Positions 25,870 to 34,399 are shown, numbered from the stretch's first letter. The stretch: DNA of 64,000 nucleotides from Aureimonas frigidaquae (GCF_001463905.1 NZ_BBWR01000002.1:434001-498000), one strand, 5' to 3'. Notes: generated by a model from the letters alone, not told the origin. Program-made: numbers and translations.

Positions 25870-27432
25870 ATGTCCGCGATCGCGGCGCCGTTAGACGACA
25901 GCGTGCCCTTCAGCCGCATCGCGGCCTTCATGGTCATGGTCGTGGGCATGTTCATGGCGATCCTGGATATCCAGATCGTGTCCGCATCCCTTGCGGAGAT
26001 CCAGGCCGGACTGTCGGCCTCCTCAGACGAAATTTCATGGGTGCAGACATCCTACCTGATCGCGGAGGTCATCATGATCCCGCTGTCGGGCATGCTCGCG
26101 CGGATCCTGTCGACGCGGGTTCTCTTCACGCTGGCGGCGGCCGGCTTCACCCTGGCTTCGGCCTTGTGCGCCACTGCCTCGTCGATCAACGAGATGATCG
26201 TCTACCGCGCGATACAGGGTTTCGTGGGCGGCGGCATGATCCCCAGCGTCTTTGCCGCTGCATTCACCCTGTTCCCGCCCTCGAAGCGGTCCGTCATTTC
26301 GCCGCTGATCGGCCTCGTCGCGACGCTGGCGCCGACCATCGGCCCCACCATCGGCGGCTATCTGAGCCACGCCATGTCGTGGCACTGGCTCTTCCTCGTC
26401 AACGTGCCGGTCGGCATCCTCGTCTCCGTCGCGGCCTGGAACCTGATCGATTTCGACAAGCCCGACTGGTCGCTCTTCTCGCATTTCGACTGGTTCGGGC
26501 TGGCGGCCATGGCGGCCTTCCTGGGCTCGCTCGAATATGTGCTGGAGGAAGGGCCACGAAACGACTGGCTGGACGACAGGACCGTCTTCGCACTGGCTGG
26601 CGTCACATTGATCGGGGGGCTCGGCTTCTTCTATCGCTGCTTCACGGCGCGGGAGCCGATCGTCGACCTGACGGCCTTTGCCAACCGCAACTTCGTGCTC
26701 GGCAGTCTCTTTTCCTTCGTCATGGGCGTCGGCCTTTACGGGCTGACCTACATCTATCCGGTCTACCTGTCCTCGATCCGCGGCTACGACTCCCTGATGA
26801 TCGGCGAAACCATGTTCGTCTCGGGCCTCGCCATGTTCTTCACCGCGCCCATCGCCGGCATCCTGTCGGCCCGCATGGACCTTCGGCTGATGATGGTGAT
26901 GGGCTTCGTGTGCTTTGCCGTCGGCACCTGGCTGATGACCGGCATTACCCATGACTGGGATTTCCGGGAACTCTTCATCCCGCAGATCCTGCGCGGCGTC
27001 GGGCTGATGCTGTCCATGGTTCCCATCAACAACATCGCGCTCGGCACCCTGCCGCCGCAGAAGATGAAGGGCGCCTCGGGCCTCTACAACCTGACGCGCA
27101 ATCTCGGCGGAGCTGTCGGCCTCGCCGTCATCAACACGATCCTGACCGACCGGACGGTCCTGCACTATTCCCGCCTGTCCGACGCCGTCGCCTGGGGCCA
27201 CCCGGCGGCCGAGGAGCGCATGGCGTCGATGAGCCAGTCGCTCGATGCGGCGGGGCTCGACGGCAGCATGGCGGCAATCTCGAACATGGCCCGCATCGTT
27301 CAGCGCGAGGCGCATGTCATGGCCTTCTCGGACGTCTTCCTGGTGCTGACGGTCCTGTTCGCCCTTCTGGCGATGCTCGTCATCTTCATCCAGAAGCCGG
27401 GAAAGGCACCGTCCGGATCAGGCGGGCATTAG
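25870..27432 (+). CDS. DHA2 family MFS multidrug efflux transporter (EmrB-like)
   Basis: This 14-helix proton-drug antiporter of 520 residues starts with FMVMVVGMFMAILDIQIVSASLAEIQAGL, the helix-1 motif (motif D1, LDIQIVNVALP-like) typical of EmrB. Helix 4-5 has RAIQGFVGGGMIPSVFAAAF and helix 5 has ATLAPTIGPTIGGYL, the motif C 'antiporter' signature. The length matches EmrB. It pairs with the EmrA-like adaptor 10 bases upstream. Substrates are unknown; hydrophobic drugs, fatty acids or uncouplers are typical for the family. Confidence 0.93.
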   Translation: MSAIAAPLDDSVPFSRIAAFMVMVVGMFMAILDIQIVSASLAEIQAGLSASSDEISWVQTSYLIAEVIMIPLSGMLARILSTRVLFTLAAAGFTLASALCATASSINEMIVYRAIQGFVGGGMIPSVFAAAFTLFPPSKRSVISPLIGLVATLAPTIGPTIGGYLSHAMSWHWLFLVNVPVGILVSVAAWNLIDFDKPDWSLFSHFDWFGLAAMAAFLGSLEYVLEEGPRNDWLDDRTVFALAGVTLIGGLGFFYRCFTAREPIVDLTAFANRNFVLGSLFSFVMGVGLYGLTYIYPVYLSSIRGYDSLMIGETMFVSGLAMFFTAPIAGILSARMDLRLMMVMGFVCFAVGTWLMTGITHDWDFRELFIPQILRGVGLMLSMVPINNIALGTLPPQKMKGASGLYNLTRNLGGAVGLAVINTILTDRTVLHYSRLSDAVAWGHPAAEERMASMSQSLDAAGLDGSMAAISNMARIVQREAHVMAFSDVFLVLTVLFALLAMLVIFIQKPGKAPSGSGGH

Positions 27433-27454
27433 CCCGCCCATCCGCGCGACGTGA

Positions 27455-27829
27455 TCAGCCGCGGAGCCGGTACATTTCGGCGCGGCCGGTCATGGTGTGG
27501 TAGCAGCCTTCCTTTACGGTCAGGCCCATACGGTATCCGATGACCCGGATGGCATTGCCGCCCTGCCGGGCGGCCTCGGCCTTCATCCCGTTCAGGATCG
27601 AGACTTCCGCGGGCGGGTTCTCCGCCAAGTCGTCGCGGCAGCGTGTTACGGCGACGGTGCCGAGGGAACGCGCGTCGGCCGGCGGGTCGATGACGACAGA
27701 GATCGACATCAACGTGTCTGCCGGCACGGTTTCCAGACGCGATACGCTCGGTTCGGAACAGCCGGCCAGACTCAAGAGGGCCATGCCCAACAAGGACGGT
27801 CCCAATAGTGCGGCGCGGGGCACGGCCAT
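27455..27829 (-). CDS. Putative outer-membrane lipoprotein (RcsF-like fold possible)
   Basis: The protein has 124 residues with a lipoprotein signal: hydrophobic stretch then LSLAGC, the lipobox cysteine. Ser-Glu follows the Cys, so it would not be retained by a '+2 Asp' signal and could go to the outer membrane. The mature part (LGTVAVTRCRDD ... MKAEAARQGGNAIRVIGY ... GCYHTMTGRAEMYRL) has two further cysteines and a 'GANAV'-like helix that recalls RcsF or YbjQ-like folds. I cannot assign a family with certainty. Start ATG 27829 follows GGAGGGA; two in-frame ATGs a few codons upstream lack this spacing. Confidence 0.65.
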   Translation of the reverse strand: MAVPRAALLGPSLLGMALLSLAGCSEPSVSRLETVPADTLMSISVVIDPPADARSLGTVAVTRCRDDLAENPPAEVSILNGMKAEAARQGGNAIRVIGYRMGLTVKEGCYHTMTGRAEMYRLRG

Positions 27830-27931
27830 GCGCATTCCCTCCATCTGACGCAGACAACCGACAAGCGTTGCGCTCTCTCAATAGCGCAACATAGGTTGCA
27901 GCGTGGAAAAAAGAGGGAGCGCGTGGGGATT

Positions 27932-28723
27932 TCAGCTGGATCGGCTGAAACGAAGGTGCTTGCGCGCGTCCTGCGCATATTGGCGTGCCGCTAGGCTGAA
28001 GATGGCCGGCCCGCGCACGAGGTAGCGCCGCCACATGCGTTTGGGATCGCTGGCCAGGCGGTGCAGCCATTCCAGGCCAACCTTCTGGAACGCCCGCGGT
28101 GCGCGGCGTTGCCGCCCCGTCAGAAAGTCAATGCTGGCGCCCACGCAGAGGCCGAACCCATGGCAGCGCCCGTGCCGGCGCAGATCCCGCGCGAAGAATT
28201 CCTGCTTGGGAAAGGACAGGCAGATCAGGATGAGATCCCATTCCGCCTTGGCTGTCATCTCGACGGCCGCAGCCCAGGCCGGATGGCCCGGCTTCATGCG
28301 GCCGCTCGGCAGGAAGGTGAGCGCGGCCTTGGGGTAACGCCGGCGCAACCGCCCGAATGCTGCCTGCGACGGGCCGATTACGGCAATGCGCAAGGCGGAT
28401 GGTGCACCGGCGCCATCCGCATCGAGCCCCCGCTCGAGAATATCGCGCGTCAGGTCCGAGCCCGGGACCGGCGTCAGGCGGCGGCCGCTCGGCCGCGCCA
28501 GTGCCGACAGGATGCGGCTGTCGCAGATCTGGAGCGCGGCGCCGTCATACGCATCGCGAAGATCGTCATCCGCGCTGCCGTGATAGGTTACGACATGATC
28601 GACATTCGGCGTCACCGCATAGAAAAAGCCGGGCGTCGCCAGATGCTTACGTATCGCCCCCCGAATCCCTTCGAGGTCGGCGTCGAGAAATTGCATGCCT
28701 AGGAAAGGGACGACTGAAGCCAT
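27932..28723 (-). CDS. WecG/TagA/CpsF family glycosyltransferase
   Basis: This 263-residue enzyme belongs to the GT26 family, which adds N-acetylmannosaminuronic acid or similar sugars to a lipid-linked intermediate in cell-surface polysaccharide synthesis. Family motifs seen: FFYAVTPNVDHVVTYH (with 'TPNVDH'), then ICDSRILSALARPSG and VPGSDLTRDI. Further along are ILICLSFPKQEFFARDLRRH and GVGASIDFLTG-like CVGASIDFLTGRQRRAP. The start is ATG 28723, with a modest ribosome site. It is a lone gene here; the surrounding sequence does not form a polysaccharide cluster, apart from ugd about 4 kb away. Confidence 0.88.
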   Translation of the reverse strand: MASVVPFLGMQFLDADLEGIRGAIRKHLATPGFFYAVTPNVDHVVTYHGSADDDLRDAYDGAALQICDSRILSALARPSGRRLTPVPGSDLTRDILERGLDADGAGAPSALRIAVIGPSQAAFGRLRRRYPKAALTFLPSGRMKPGHPAWAAAVEMTAKAEWDLILICLSFPKQEFFARDLRRHGRCHGFGLCVGASIDFLTGRQRRAPRAFQKVGLEWLHRLASDPKRMWRRYLVRGPAIFSLAARQYAQDARKHLRFSRSS

Positions 28724-28967
28724 CGAGAGCCCGCGAAAAATATAGTAAAAAACTAAACAATCATTTTCGTATACCTACACAGACACTGCAATGCGACGAG
28801 AGTTTGGTAAATTCACGTTTCCGTGGCGTGGGATACTCTCATGGCTTGATGGTTCATCCTGCAAAGGGATAGTCTCTGCGGGTCGCCGCATCACCTTTTG
28901 GGCAAGGGTTGCCTGTCTGAAGCGCGGTTGACGCCTTTTGCAGCATGCTCAACGCAAGGGATAGGCC

Positions 28968-29519
28968 ATGACACGGATCCTCGCAGTCTCGGGCAGCCTG
29001 CGCGCTGCGTCGTACAATACGGCCCTGGCGAAGGCCTGCGAGACGCTCGCGCCGGATGGGACCAGCGTCCTTCATACGACGCTGAAGGGCATCCCGCTCT
29101 ACGACGGCGATCTGGAAGCGCAGGACACAATTCCACCAGCGGTGACAGCCCTCAAGGATGCCATCCGCGCGGCCGATGGCCTGATCCTCGTCACGCCGGA
29201 ATACAACAATTCCCTGCCAGGGGTTTTCAAGAACGCGATCGACTGGACCAGCCGGCCCGCTGCCGAGATCGAAGGGCTTTATGGCGGTCGGCCCGTGGCA
29301 CTGATGGGCGCGTCCATGGGCGGCTTCGGAACGATCCTCAGCCAGAGCGCCTGGCTCCCGGTCCTGAAGACGCTGGGAACCCGGCCCTACACCGGCGGGA
29401 GCCTCTTCGTGGCGCGCGCGCAGACCGTCTTCGACGCCGATGGACAGCTGGCGGATGAGCGGATCCGCCAGCAGGTCACGCGCTTCCTGGAGGGTTTCTC
29501 GCGCTTCGTTCAGGGCTGA
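28968..29519 (+). CDS. NADPH-dependent FMN reductase
   Basis: This 183-residue flavodoxin-fold oxidoreductase starts with ILAVSGSLRAASYNTALAK, the FMN-phosphate loop. It contains LILVTPEYNNSLPGVFKNAIDW, the FMN ring-binding stretch, and TSRPA with a following GASMGGFGTILSQS loop. This is the second such gene in the window, and has a different C-terminal half from the one at 22311-22889. ATG 28968 follows AAGGGATAGGCC. It is divergent from the WecG-like gene, with an AT-rich 244-base region between. Its 3' end overlaps the end of the convergent quinone oxidoreductase by 10 bases. Confidence 0.87.
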   Translation: MTRILAVSGSLRAASYNTALAKACETLAPDGTSVLHTTLKGIPLYDGDLEAQDTIPPAVTALKDAIRAADGLILVTPEYNNSLPGVFKNAIDWTSRPAAEIEGLYGGRPVALMGASMGGFGTILSQSAWLPVLKTLGTRPYTGGSLFVARAQTVFDADGQLADERIRQQVTRFLEGFSRFVQG

Positions 29520-30490
29520 ATGGTGATGACCGACAGGCCGCTGGTGCGGCGGGACTCCAGGTCCTCGTGGGCGCGGCGCGCCTCTTCCACGGGGTAGGAC
29601 TGCTTGATCTCAATCTTGACGGCGCCGGAGCCGACCACCTTGAAGAGCGAGCGCGCGCTGGCCTCCAGCTCCTCGCGCGTGGCAGTGTAGCCGTACAGGC
29701 TCGGCCGCGTCGCAAAGAGCGAACCCTTCTGGTTCAGGAGCGCCAGATCGAAATTCTCGATCGTTCCGGAAGACTGGCCAAAGGACACGAAAAGCCCCTG
29801 CCGCTTCAGGCAATCCAGGCTGCCGGGAAAGGTATCGCGCCCGACAGAATCGTAGACGACGTCGCATTTGCGCCCGCGCGTCAGATCCTTCACCGCCTCG
29901 ACAAAATCGTCGGTGCGGTAGTTGATGACATGGTCGCAGCCATGCGCCAGGGCCTCGGCGCATTTTTCGGGCGAGCCGGCCGTGCCGATCACCGTTGCGC
30001 CGAGATGCTTGGCCCACTGCGTGGCGATGACGCCGACCCCGCCGGCCGCGGCGTGGAACAGAAGCACCGTATCCGGCCCGACCTTGAAGGTCCGGCGCAG
30101 AAGATACTCTGCCGTCATTCCCTTGAGCATGATGGCGGCGGCGGTTTCCTCGTCGATGGCGTCGGGCAGGTGCAGCGCCTGCGCGGCCGGCACGAGAGCC
30201 TCGTGCGCATAGGTGCCTTCACCGCCCGCATAGGCGACACGATCGCCGACCTTAAAGCCGGTCACGCCCTCGCCCACTGCGACGACGGTGCCCGCGCCTT
30301 CCTTGCCCGGCACGAAGGGCAGACGCGGCGCCTTGTAGACACCCTTGCGGAAGTAGACATCGATGAAGTTCAAACCTGCGGCGCGCTGCCGAACCAGAAG
30401 CTGGTTCGGGCCCGGCCGGGCCAGTTCGTGATCCTTCCAGACGAGCTTGTCGGGCCCGCCGATTTCCTCAACAACGATGGCTTTCGTCAA
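29510..30490 (-). CDS. NADPH:quinone oxidoreductase (zinc-free medium-chain dehydrogenase)
   Basis: This protein (326 residues) reduces quinones with NADPH, as QorA does. It opens with TKAIVVEEIGGPDKLVW. It has ARPGPNQLLVRQRAAGLNFIDVYFRKG near residue 30, the NADPH-binding glycine-rich AAAGGVGVIATQWAKHLGA (about 150), and C-terminal PSLYGYTATREEL. No zinc-binding cysteines are present, as expected for this branch. The start is the TTG at 30490, which overlaps the stop of pcs (TTGA). A ribosome site AAGGGACA precedes it. It is the second gene of an operon with phosphatidylcholine synthase. Confidence 0.88.
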   Translation of the reverse strand: MTKAIVVEEIGGPDKLVWKDHELARPGPNQLLVRQRAAGLNFIDVYFRKGVYKAPRLPFVPGKEGAGTVVAVGEGVTGFKVGDRVAYAGGEGTYAHEALVPAAQALHLPDAIDEETAAAIMLKGMTAEYLLRRTFKVGPDTVLLFHAAAGGVGVIATQWAKHLGATVIGTAGSPEKCAEALAHGCDHVINYRTDDFVEAVKDLTRGRKCDVVYDSVGRDTFPGSLDCLKRQGLFVSFGQSSGTIENFDLALLNQKGSLFATRPSLYGYTATREELEASARSLFKVVGSGAVKIEIKQSYPVEEARRAHEDLESRRTSGLSVITIQP

Positions 30491-31254
30491 ACCAACTGTC
30501 CCTTCTGATCCGAGTCGACGCCCTTGCCATCCAAGAACTGGACGATGGCGCCGATGGAGATGAGATATAGCCCGGTCACCACGATCGCGCCCTTCACGAA
30601 AGGCGGCGGCGCAAAATCGGCGGCGAGCGCCCACAGGCCGAAGATCGACCAGAGGGCAAATATCGTAAGATTGACAATGCGGTAGCGCTTCACGCGCACC
30701 GGGTGCAGGAACTTGACCGGGGCAAAGGTCGTCACCGCGCAGAACAGGACGACGATGAAGGCGACCACGGCAGGCGGCTGCACAGCGAACAGGGTGAAGA
30801 CCACCATGTTCCACGTGACCGGGAAGCCCCGGAAGAAGTTGTCCTTCGTCTTCATCCGCGTGTCGGCATAATAGATCGCGCTGGTGATGACGATCAGCGC
30901 CGCCGCGACGAAGGACCAGGCATGCCCGATCATGCCGGACTGGTACAGCGCGAAGGCGGGGATCAGCACGTAGGTCGCATAGTCGATGATCGAATCCAGC
31001 ATGTCGCCGGACCAGTCCGGCAAAACGCGCTTGATGTCGATGCGCCGCGCAATGGGGCCATCCACACCATCGACGAGCAAGGCCAGGCCGAGCCAGGCGA
31101 ACATGGCCACCCAACGCTGTTCTGACGCGGCGATGATCGACAGGAAGGCCCAGAAGGCACCGCTCGCCGTCAGGAGATGGACGGAGAAAGCACGCCACTT
31201 TTCGAATGTCGTCACCACGGTGCCGGACTGAGCCTCGCTTGTTTTGGCCTGCAA
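30487..31254 (-). CDS. pcs: Phosphatidylcholine synthase
   Basis: Pcs joins CDP-diacylglycerol and choline to form phosphatidylcholine directly in the inner membrane, a route found mainly in host-associated and soil alphaproteobacteria. The 255-residue product has eight or so hydrophobic helices and a CDP-alcohol phosphotransferase signature: DGVDGPIARRIDIKRVLPDW then SGDMLDSIIDY, the expected DG-AR-G-D-D pattern. The segment FRAFSVHLLTASG-like (WRAFSVHLLTASGAF) matches other Pcs. The start is TTG at 31254; a GTG near 31218 is a possible alternative. Its stop overlaps the start of the quinone oxidoreductase. Confidence 0.92.
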   Translation of the reverse strand: MQAKTSEAQSGTVVTTFEKWRAFSVHLLTASGAFWAFLSIIAASEQRWVAMFAWLGLALLVDGVDGPIARRIDIKRVLPDWSGDMLDSIIDYATYVLIPAFALYQSGMIGHAWSFVAAALIVITSAIYYADTRMKTKDNFFRGFPVTWNMVVFTLFAVQPPAVVAFIVVLFCAVTTFAPVKFLHPVRVKRYRIVNLTIFALWSIFGLWALAADFAPPPFVKGAIVVTGLYLISIGAIVQFLDGKGVDSDQKGQLV

Positions 31255-31438
31255 CTATGCTGGCCGATGGCATGAATGTCACGGGGTGCACCTTGTAGTG
31301 CAAGGCGTTACGGAAAGGAAACCGGCCCGGACGATCAATTCACGCTTTTGCCATGCATGGGAGCCTCTTGTCCCATCGCAAGCCTGCCTCCCTTGCGCTA
31401 CATGCCCATGGAAGGAAACCAAGCGTGGGTACGCGGGC

Positions 31439-32638
31439 ATGAGACGAGACGTCGCAGTCATCGGGGGCGGGTTGGCCGGGCTGACGGCCGCCCTGGCCTT
31501 CGCCAGAGCGGGTTTCGACGTGCTCCTCGCAGCGCCGGAACCGCCGCTGGACGGGCGGACGACGGCACTGTTCGGCCGTTCCGTCGCCTTTCTGCAACGC
31601 CACGGCCTGGGGCCGGAGGTCCTCGCCGCGGGTGCGCCCTTGCGCAAAATGCGAATCATCGACGACACGCGCCGCCTGCTGCGCGCCCCGAGCGTGACGT
31701 TTGAGGCCGCGGAGATCGGCCTCGATGTCTTCGGCATCAACATCCGTAACCGGGACCTCACCCGCATCCTGGCCGAAAGGCTCGTCGCCGAGCCGCGCCT
31801 GACCTGGCTGCGCAGCCCCCTGGAGGCGCTGGAGGCCGGTGACGATTGTGCCCGCCTGATCCTGGCCGACGGAACGTCGCACAAGGCCGGGCTTGTCATC
31901 GGAGCGGATGGCCGCAATTCGCAGGTCCGGACACAGTCCGGCCTGTCGCTGCGCCAGTGGAGCTATCCCCAGGCGGCCATCGTCCTGAACTTTTCCCATG
32001 CGCGGCCACATGAGGGCATCTCGACCGAATTCCATCGCCGTCCCGGCCCCTTCACGCTCGTGCCCCTGCCTGGCAACGTCTCCTCGCTCGTCTGGGTGGA
32101 ACGCCCGGAGGATGTGCAAGGCCAGTTGGACGCGCCCCCGCAGACCCTCTCGCGCGTGATCGAAGGGCGGATGCATTCCATCCTCGGCAAGGTGGAGGTG
32201 GAAGGCAGCCCGCAAAGCTTCCCCCTGTCCGGCGGCCGGGCCAGCGCCCTGACCGCGCCGCGCGCGGCGCTGGTCGGTGAAGCTGCCCATATTTTCCCGC
32301 CCATCGGCGCCCAGGGGCTCAATCTCGGGCTGCGGGATGTGGAGGATCTCTTAAGTACCGCGCTCGACCACCGCGACGATGTCGGTGGGCGTACCATGCT
32401 CGCTGCCTATGCGCGGCGGCGGCACGGGGATATCACCCTGCGGACGGCCAGCGTGGACCTTTTGAACCGTTCGCTCCTGGCGGACATGCTGCCGGCGCAG
32501 ATGGCCAGATCGGCCGGGCTCGGTCTTCTGGCAGCCCTGTCGCCGCTGCGCCGCTTCGCCATGCGGGAAGGCGTCGTGCCCGGGGCTGGTGTGCGCGGTC
32601 TTCCCAAAAGCCTCCAGGGCATGCCGCCGCGGCATTGA
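31439..32638 (+). CDS. UbiH/UbiF/COQ6 family FAD-dependent monooxygenase
   Basis: This flavoprotein hydroxylase (399 residues) is expected to hydroxylate a ring in ubiquinone synthesis. The FAD-binding motifs are present: N-terminal Rossmann VAVIGGGLAGLTAALAFARAG, the middle GADGRNSQVR (DG motif), and the C-terminal ALVGEAAHIFPPIGAQGLNLGLRD (GD-like motif with 'HxFPPxGAQG'). Length and motif order match UbiH-type enzymes. Which ring carbon it acts on cannot be told from sequence. The ATG at 31439 has only a distant purine-rich site; no other in-frame start close by fits. It is divergent from the pcs operon. Confidence 0.9.
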   Translation: MRRDVAVIGGGLAGLTAALAFARAGFDVLLAAPEPPLDGRTTALFGRSVAFLQRHGLGPEVLAAGAPLRKMRIIDDTRRLLRAPSVTFEAAEIGLDVFGINIRNRDLTRILAERLVAEPRLTWLRSPLEALEAGDDCARLILADGTSHKAGLVIGADGRNSQVRTQSGLSLRQWSYPQAAIVLNFSHARPHEGISTEFHRRPGPFTLVPLPGNVSSLVWVERPEDVQGQLDAPPQTLSRVIEGRMHSILGKVEVEGSPQSFPLSGGRASALTAPRAALVGEAAHIFPPIGAQGLNLGLRDVEDLLSTALDHRDDVGGRTMLAAYARRRHGDITLRTASVDLLNRSLLADMLPAQMARSAGLGLLAALSPLRRFAMREGVVPGAGVRGLPKSLQGMPPRH

Positions 32639-32692
32639 CGACGTGTCCCGCGCCCGCTTGTACGGTTGCGCTGCACGCGCTATCGCTTGGCC

Positions 32693-33034
32693 ATGTCACC
32701 TTCGCAACCCGTACAGAAAGCGCGCTTCAGCCTTGGCCAGATCGTCCGCCACCGGATGTTCCCGTTCCGTGGCGTGATCTTCGATGTCGATCCGGAATAC
32801 GACAATACGGAGGAATGGTACTTGTCCATCCCCGAGGAAGCCCGGCCGCGCCGCGATCAACCCTTCTACCACCTCCTGGCCGAAAACAGCGAGAACGAGT
32901 ACATCGCCTATGTTTCGGAACAGAACCTGGAGCTCGATGACAGCGGCACGCCGGTGAGCCATCCGCAGATCGCCGAACTCTTCGAAGGGCCTGTCGATGG
33001 CGCCTACCGCCTGAAATCCGAGCACCGGAACTAG
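32693..33034 (+). CDS. hspQ: Heat shock protein HspQ
   Basis: HspQ is a small hemimethylated-DNA-binding/heat-shock factor (YccV family) that promotes degradation of some proteins by Lon. The product (113 residues) has the family motifs FSLGQIVRHRMFPFRGVIFDVDPE, PRRDQPFYHLLAENSENEYIAYVSEQNL and the terminal HPQIAELFE. Start chosen at ATG 32693 because homologues begin near the 'KARFSLGQ' segment. There is no ribosome site in front of it. A CTTG-18 bases-GCTATCG arrangement ends just 8 bases before the ATG, so a heat-shock promoter giving a leaderless message is conceivable. Confidence 0.92.
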   Translation: MSPSQPVQKARFSLGQIVRHRMFPFRGVIFDVDPEYDNTEEWYLSIPEEARPRRDQPFYHLLAENSENEYIAYVSEQNLELDDSGTPVSHPQIAELFEGPVDGAYRLKSEHRN

Positions 33035-33049
33035 ATCGCCCTTTGCCGG

Positions 33050-33643
33050 TCAGGCTGTGGTGAGATTCAGAATGAGTCGCGTGAGCTCGGCCTCGCCCAC
33101 GGCGTCCGGCAGATCGCCACGCAGTACGGCTTCGCTCAGAGAATCCGCCGCCCCCAGCATGGCCCATAAGCGCGCATCTTCGATCCTGCCGGCCGCAAGA
33201 CAAGGTTCCAGGATCTGCCGGCACCGGCCGATGAACCGCAGCCGCGTTTCGCGCCGGAACGTCTCCAACTCTGGCGAACCTGCAAGGGCCGCGGCGACAC
33301 CGGGTATGTCCGTCCCTTCGTTCAGCACACATTCGACATAGGTCCGGGCGATCGCCTGCGCGCGCGCCTCCAAGCTCATCGGCGCGTCCTTGAGGCTTTC
33401 CTCCAGAACGGCGTCGCGTCGAAGGTCGTAATCCTCGTAGAGCGCTTTCAGGAGTTGGTTGCGCGTGCCGAAATGGTCGTAGACCACAGGCCGCGTCACC
33501 CCGGATCTCTCGGCCAGATGGCCAAGCGTCAGCGCATCGGCGCCCTCCTGGCGCACGATCGCCCGGGCAGTCTCGATCAGTTGCGCCAGGCGATCGGCGC
33601 GCGGAAGCCGCTGACGGGCGGGCGGGCGCGAAGAATTCGGCAT
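33050..33643 (-). CDS. TetR family transcriptional regulator
   Basis: This is a repressor-type regulator of 197 residues. Its N-terminal TetR domain includes ARAIVRQEGADALTLGHLAERSGVTRPVVYDHFGTRNQLLKALYEDY (about residues 25-73). The ligand domain is not recognisable. Start ATG 33643. The gene is divergent from an NAD(P)H oxidoreductase gene and the 69-base gap between the two starts contains a 13-base perfect palindrome, a likely operator, so the regulator probably represses both. The long frame upstream (to 34261) runs through the neighbouring gene and is not real. Confidence 0.88.
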   Translation of the reverse strand: MPNSSRPPARQRLPRADRLAQLIETARAIVRQEGADALTLGHLAERSGVTRPVVYDHFGTRNQLLKALYEDYDLRRDAVLEESLKDAPMSLEARAQAIARTYVECVLNEGTDIPGVAAALAGSPELETFRRETRLRFIGRCRQILEPCLAAGRIEDARLWAMLGAADSLSEAVLRGDLPDAVGEAELTRLILNLTTA

Positions 33644-33658
33644 CGAGAAACCTACACT

Positions 33659-33671
33659 TTGTAACTTACAA
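33659..33671. promoter_or_regulatory. TetR operator between divergent genes
   Basis: TTGTAA-C-TTACAA is a perfect palindrome placed 15 bases before the TetR start (33643) and 41 bases before the GTG of the oxidoreductase (33713). Its position over both promoters fits negative control by the TetR protein encoded alongside. Confidence 0.75.
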
Positions 33672-33712
33672 TCCGTATATTGCCTGTGTAGCATCGATTG
33701 AACGAGGTACAC

Positions 33713-34306
33713 GTGCATATCCTGATCGTCACCGCCCATCCGGACACGAAGGCTTACACGCATGCCGCCATTGCGCGGTTCGTGGCGGGCCTGGAGACCG
33801 TCCCCGGGACCACGCATGAGATCTTGAACCTGTCGCAGCACCCCTTCGACCCGCGGTTCGGCAACCATGACAATGACGTCTTCAACGGGCGGGCGAAGGC
33901 CGGCCCCGATATCCTGGCCGAACAGGAGCGCGTCGACAGGGCGGATGCCCTCGTCCTCCTGTTCCCCGTCTACTGGTGGTCCATGCCGGCAGCCCTGAAG
34001 GGCTGGATCGACCGTGTCTTCATATCGGGATGGGCATTCGTGGACACACCGGGCGAGAAGACCGTCCGGCTCCTGGGACGGCTCAAGGGACGGATCATCG
34101 GCGTCGGTGGCGTCGACCTCGGCACCTATGAGCGCCGCGGTTACCTCGACGCCATGAAGGCGCAGCTTGTCCAGGGCATCTTCGGCTATTGCGGCATGGA
34201 GTCCCTCGGGATCGACCTCATCCTGCCGATCGATCCGGACGGCGCAGCAAAGGGGCTGCAAGACGCTTTCGATCTGGGACGGCGCACGGCTCTGGGAACG
34301 GCCTGA
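33713..34306 (+). CDS. NAD(P)H dehydrogenase (quinone), flavodoxin-like fold (MdaB/KefF-type)
   Basis: This 197-residue enzyme belongs to the Flavodoxin_2 family, which reduces quinones by two electrons. Features: start VHILIVTAHPDTKAYTHA with the 'AHPxxxSxT' FAD/FMN-phosphate loop, the middle LVLLFPVYWWSMPAALKGWIDRVF (flavin ring contact and dimer interface), and GVGGVDLGTYERRGY. The start is GTG 33713 with GAGG 5-6 bases upstream; a TTG 15 bases earlier is less likely. It is under the likely control of the divergent TetR repressor. A quinone or electrophile is a plausible inducer. Confidence 0.88.
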   Translation: MHILIVTAHPDTKAYTHAAIARFVAGLETVPGTTHEILNLSQHPFDPRFGNHDNDVFNGRAKAGPDILAEQERVDRADALVLLFPVYWWSMPAALKGWIDRVFISGWAFVDTPGEKTVRLLGRLKGRIIGVGGVDLGTYERRGYLDAMKAQLVQGIFGYCGMESLGIDLILPIDPDGAAKGLQDAFDLGRRTALGTA

Positions 34307-34341
34307 TCCGATCCGGCCCGTGCGACCCTGACGAACGAAAA

Positions 34342-34371
34342 CGGCCGCCCCCGATGTCCCGGAGGCGGCCG
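34342..34371 (-). terminator. Terminator hairpin shared by the ialB-like and oxidoreductase genes
   Basis: Arms CGGCCGCC and GGCGGCCG with a 14-base loop sit between two convergent genes. On the minus strand the stem is followed by GTTTTCG, so it best fits termination of the ialB-like gene whose stop is at 34400. Confidence 0.7.
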
Positions 34372-34399
34372 CAATCAGAACTCTATGTGGGCCTGCGGC

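Noticed and set aside
31291-31305. CCTTG-TAGTG-CAAGG repeat between pcs and the UbiH-type gene as an operator
   Set aside because: Arms are only five bases and it matches no motif elsewhere in the window well enough to report as a site.
33643-34261. TetR protein with a 200-residue N-terminal extension
   Set aside because: The extension runs antisense through the oxidoreductase gene and across the operator; the TetR domain starts just after ATG 33643.
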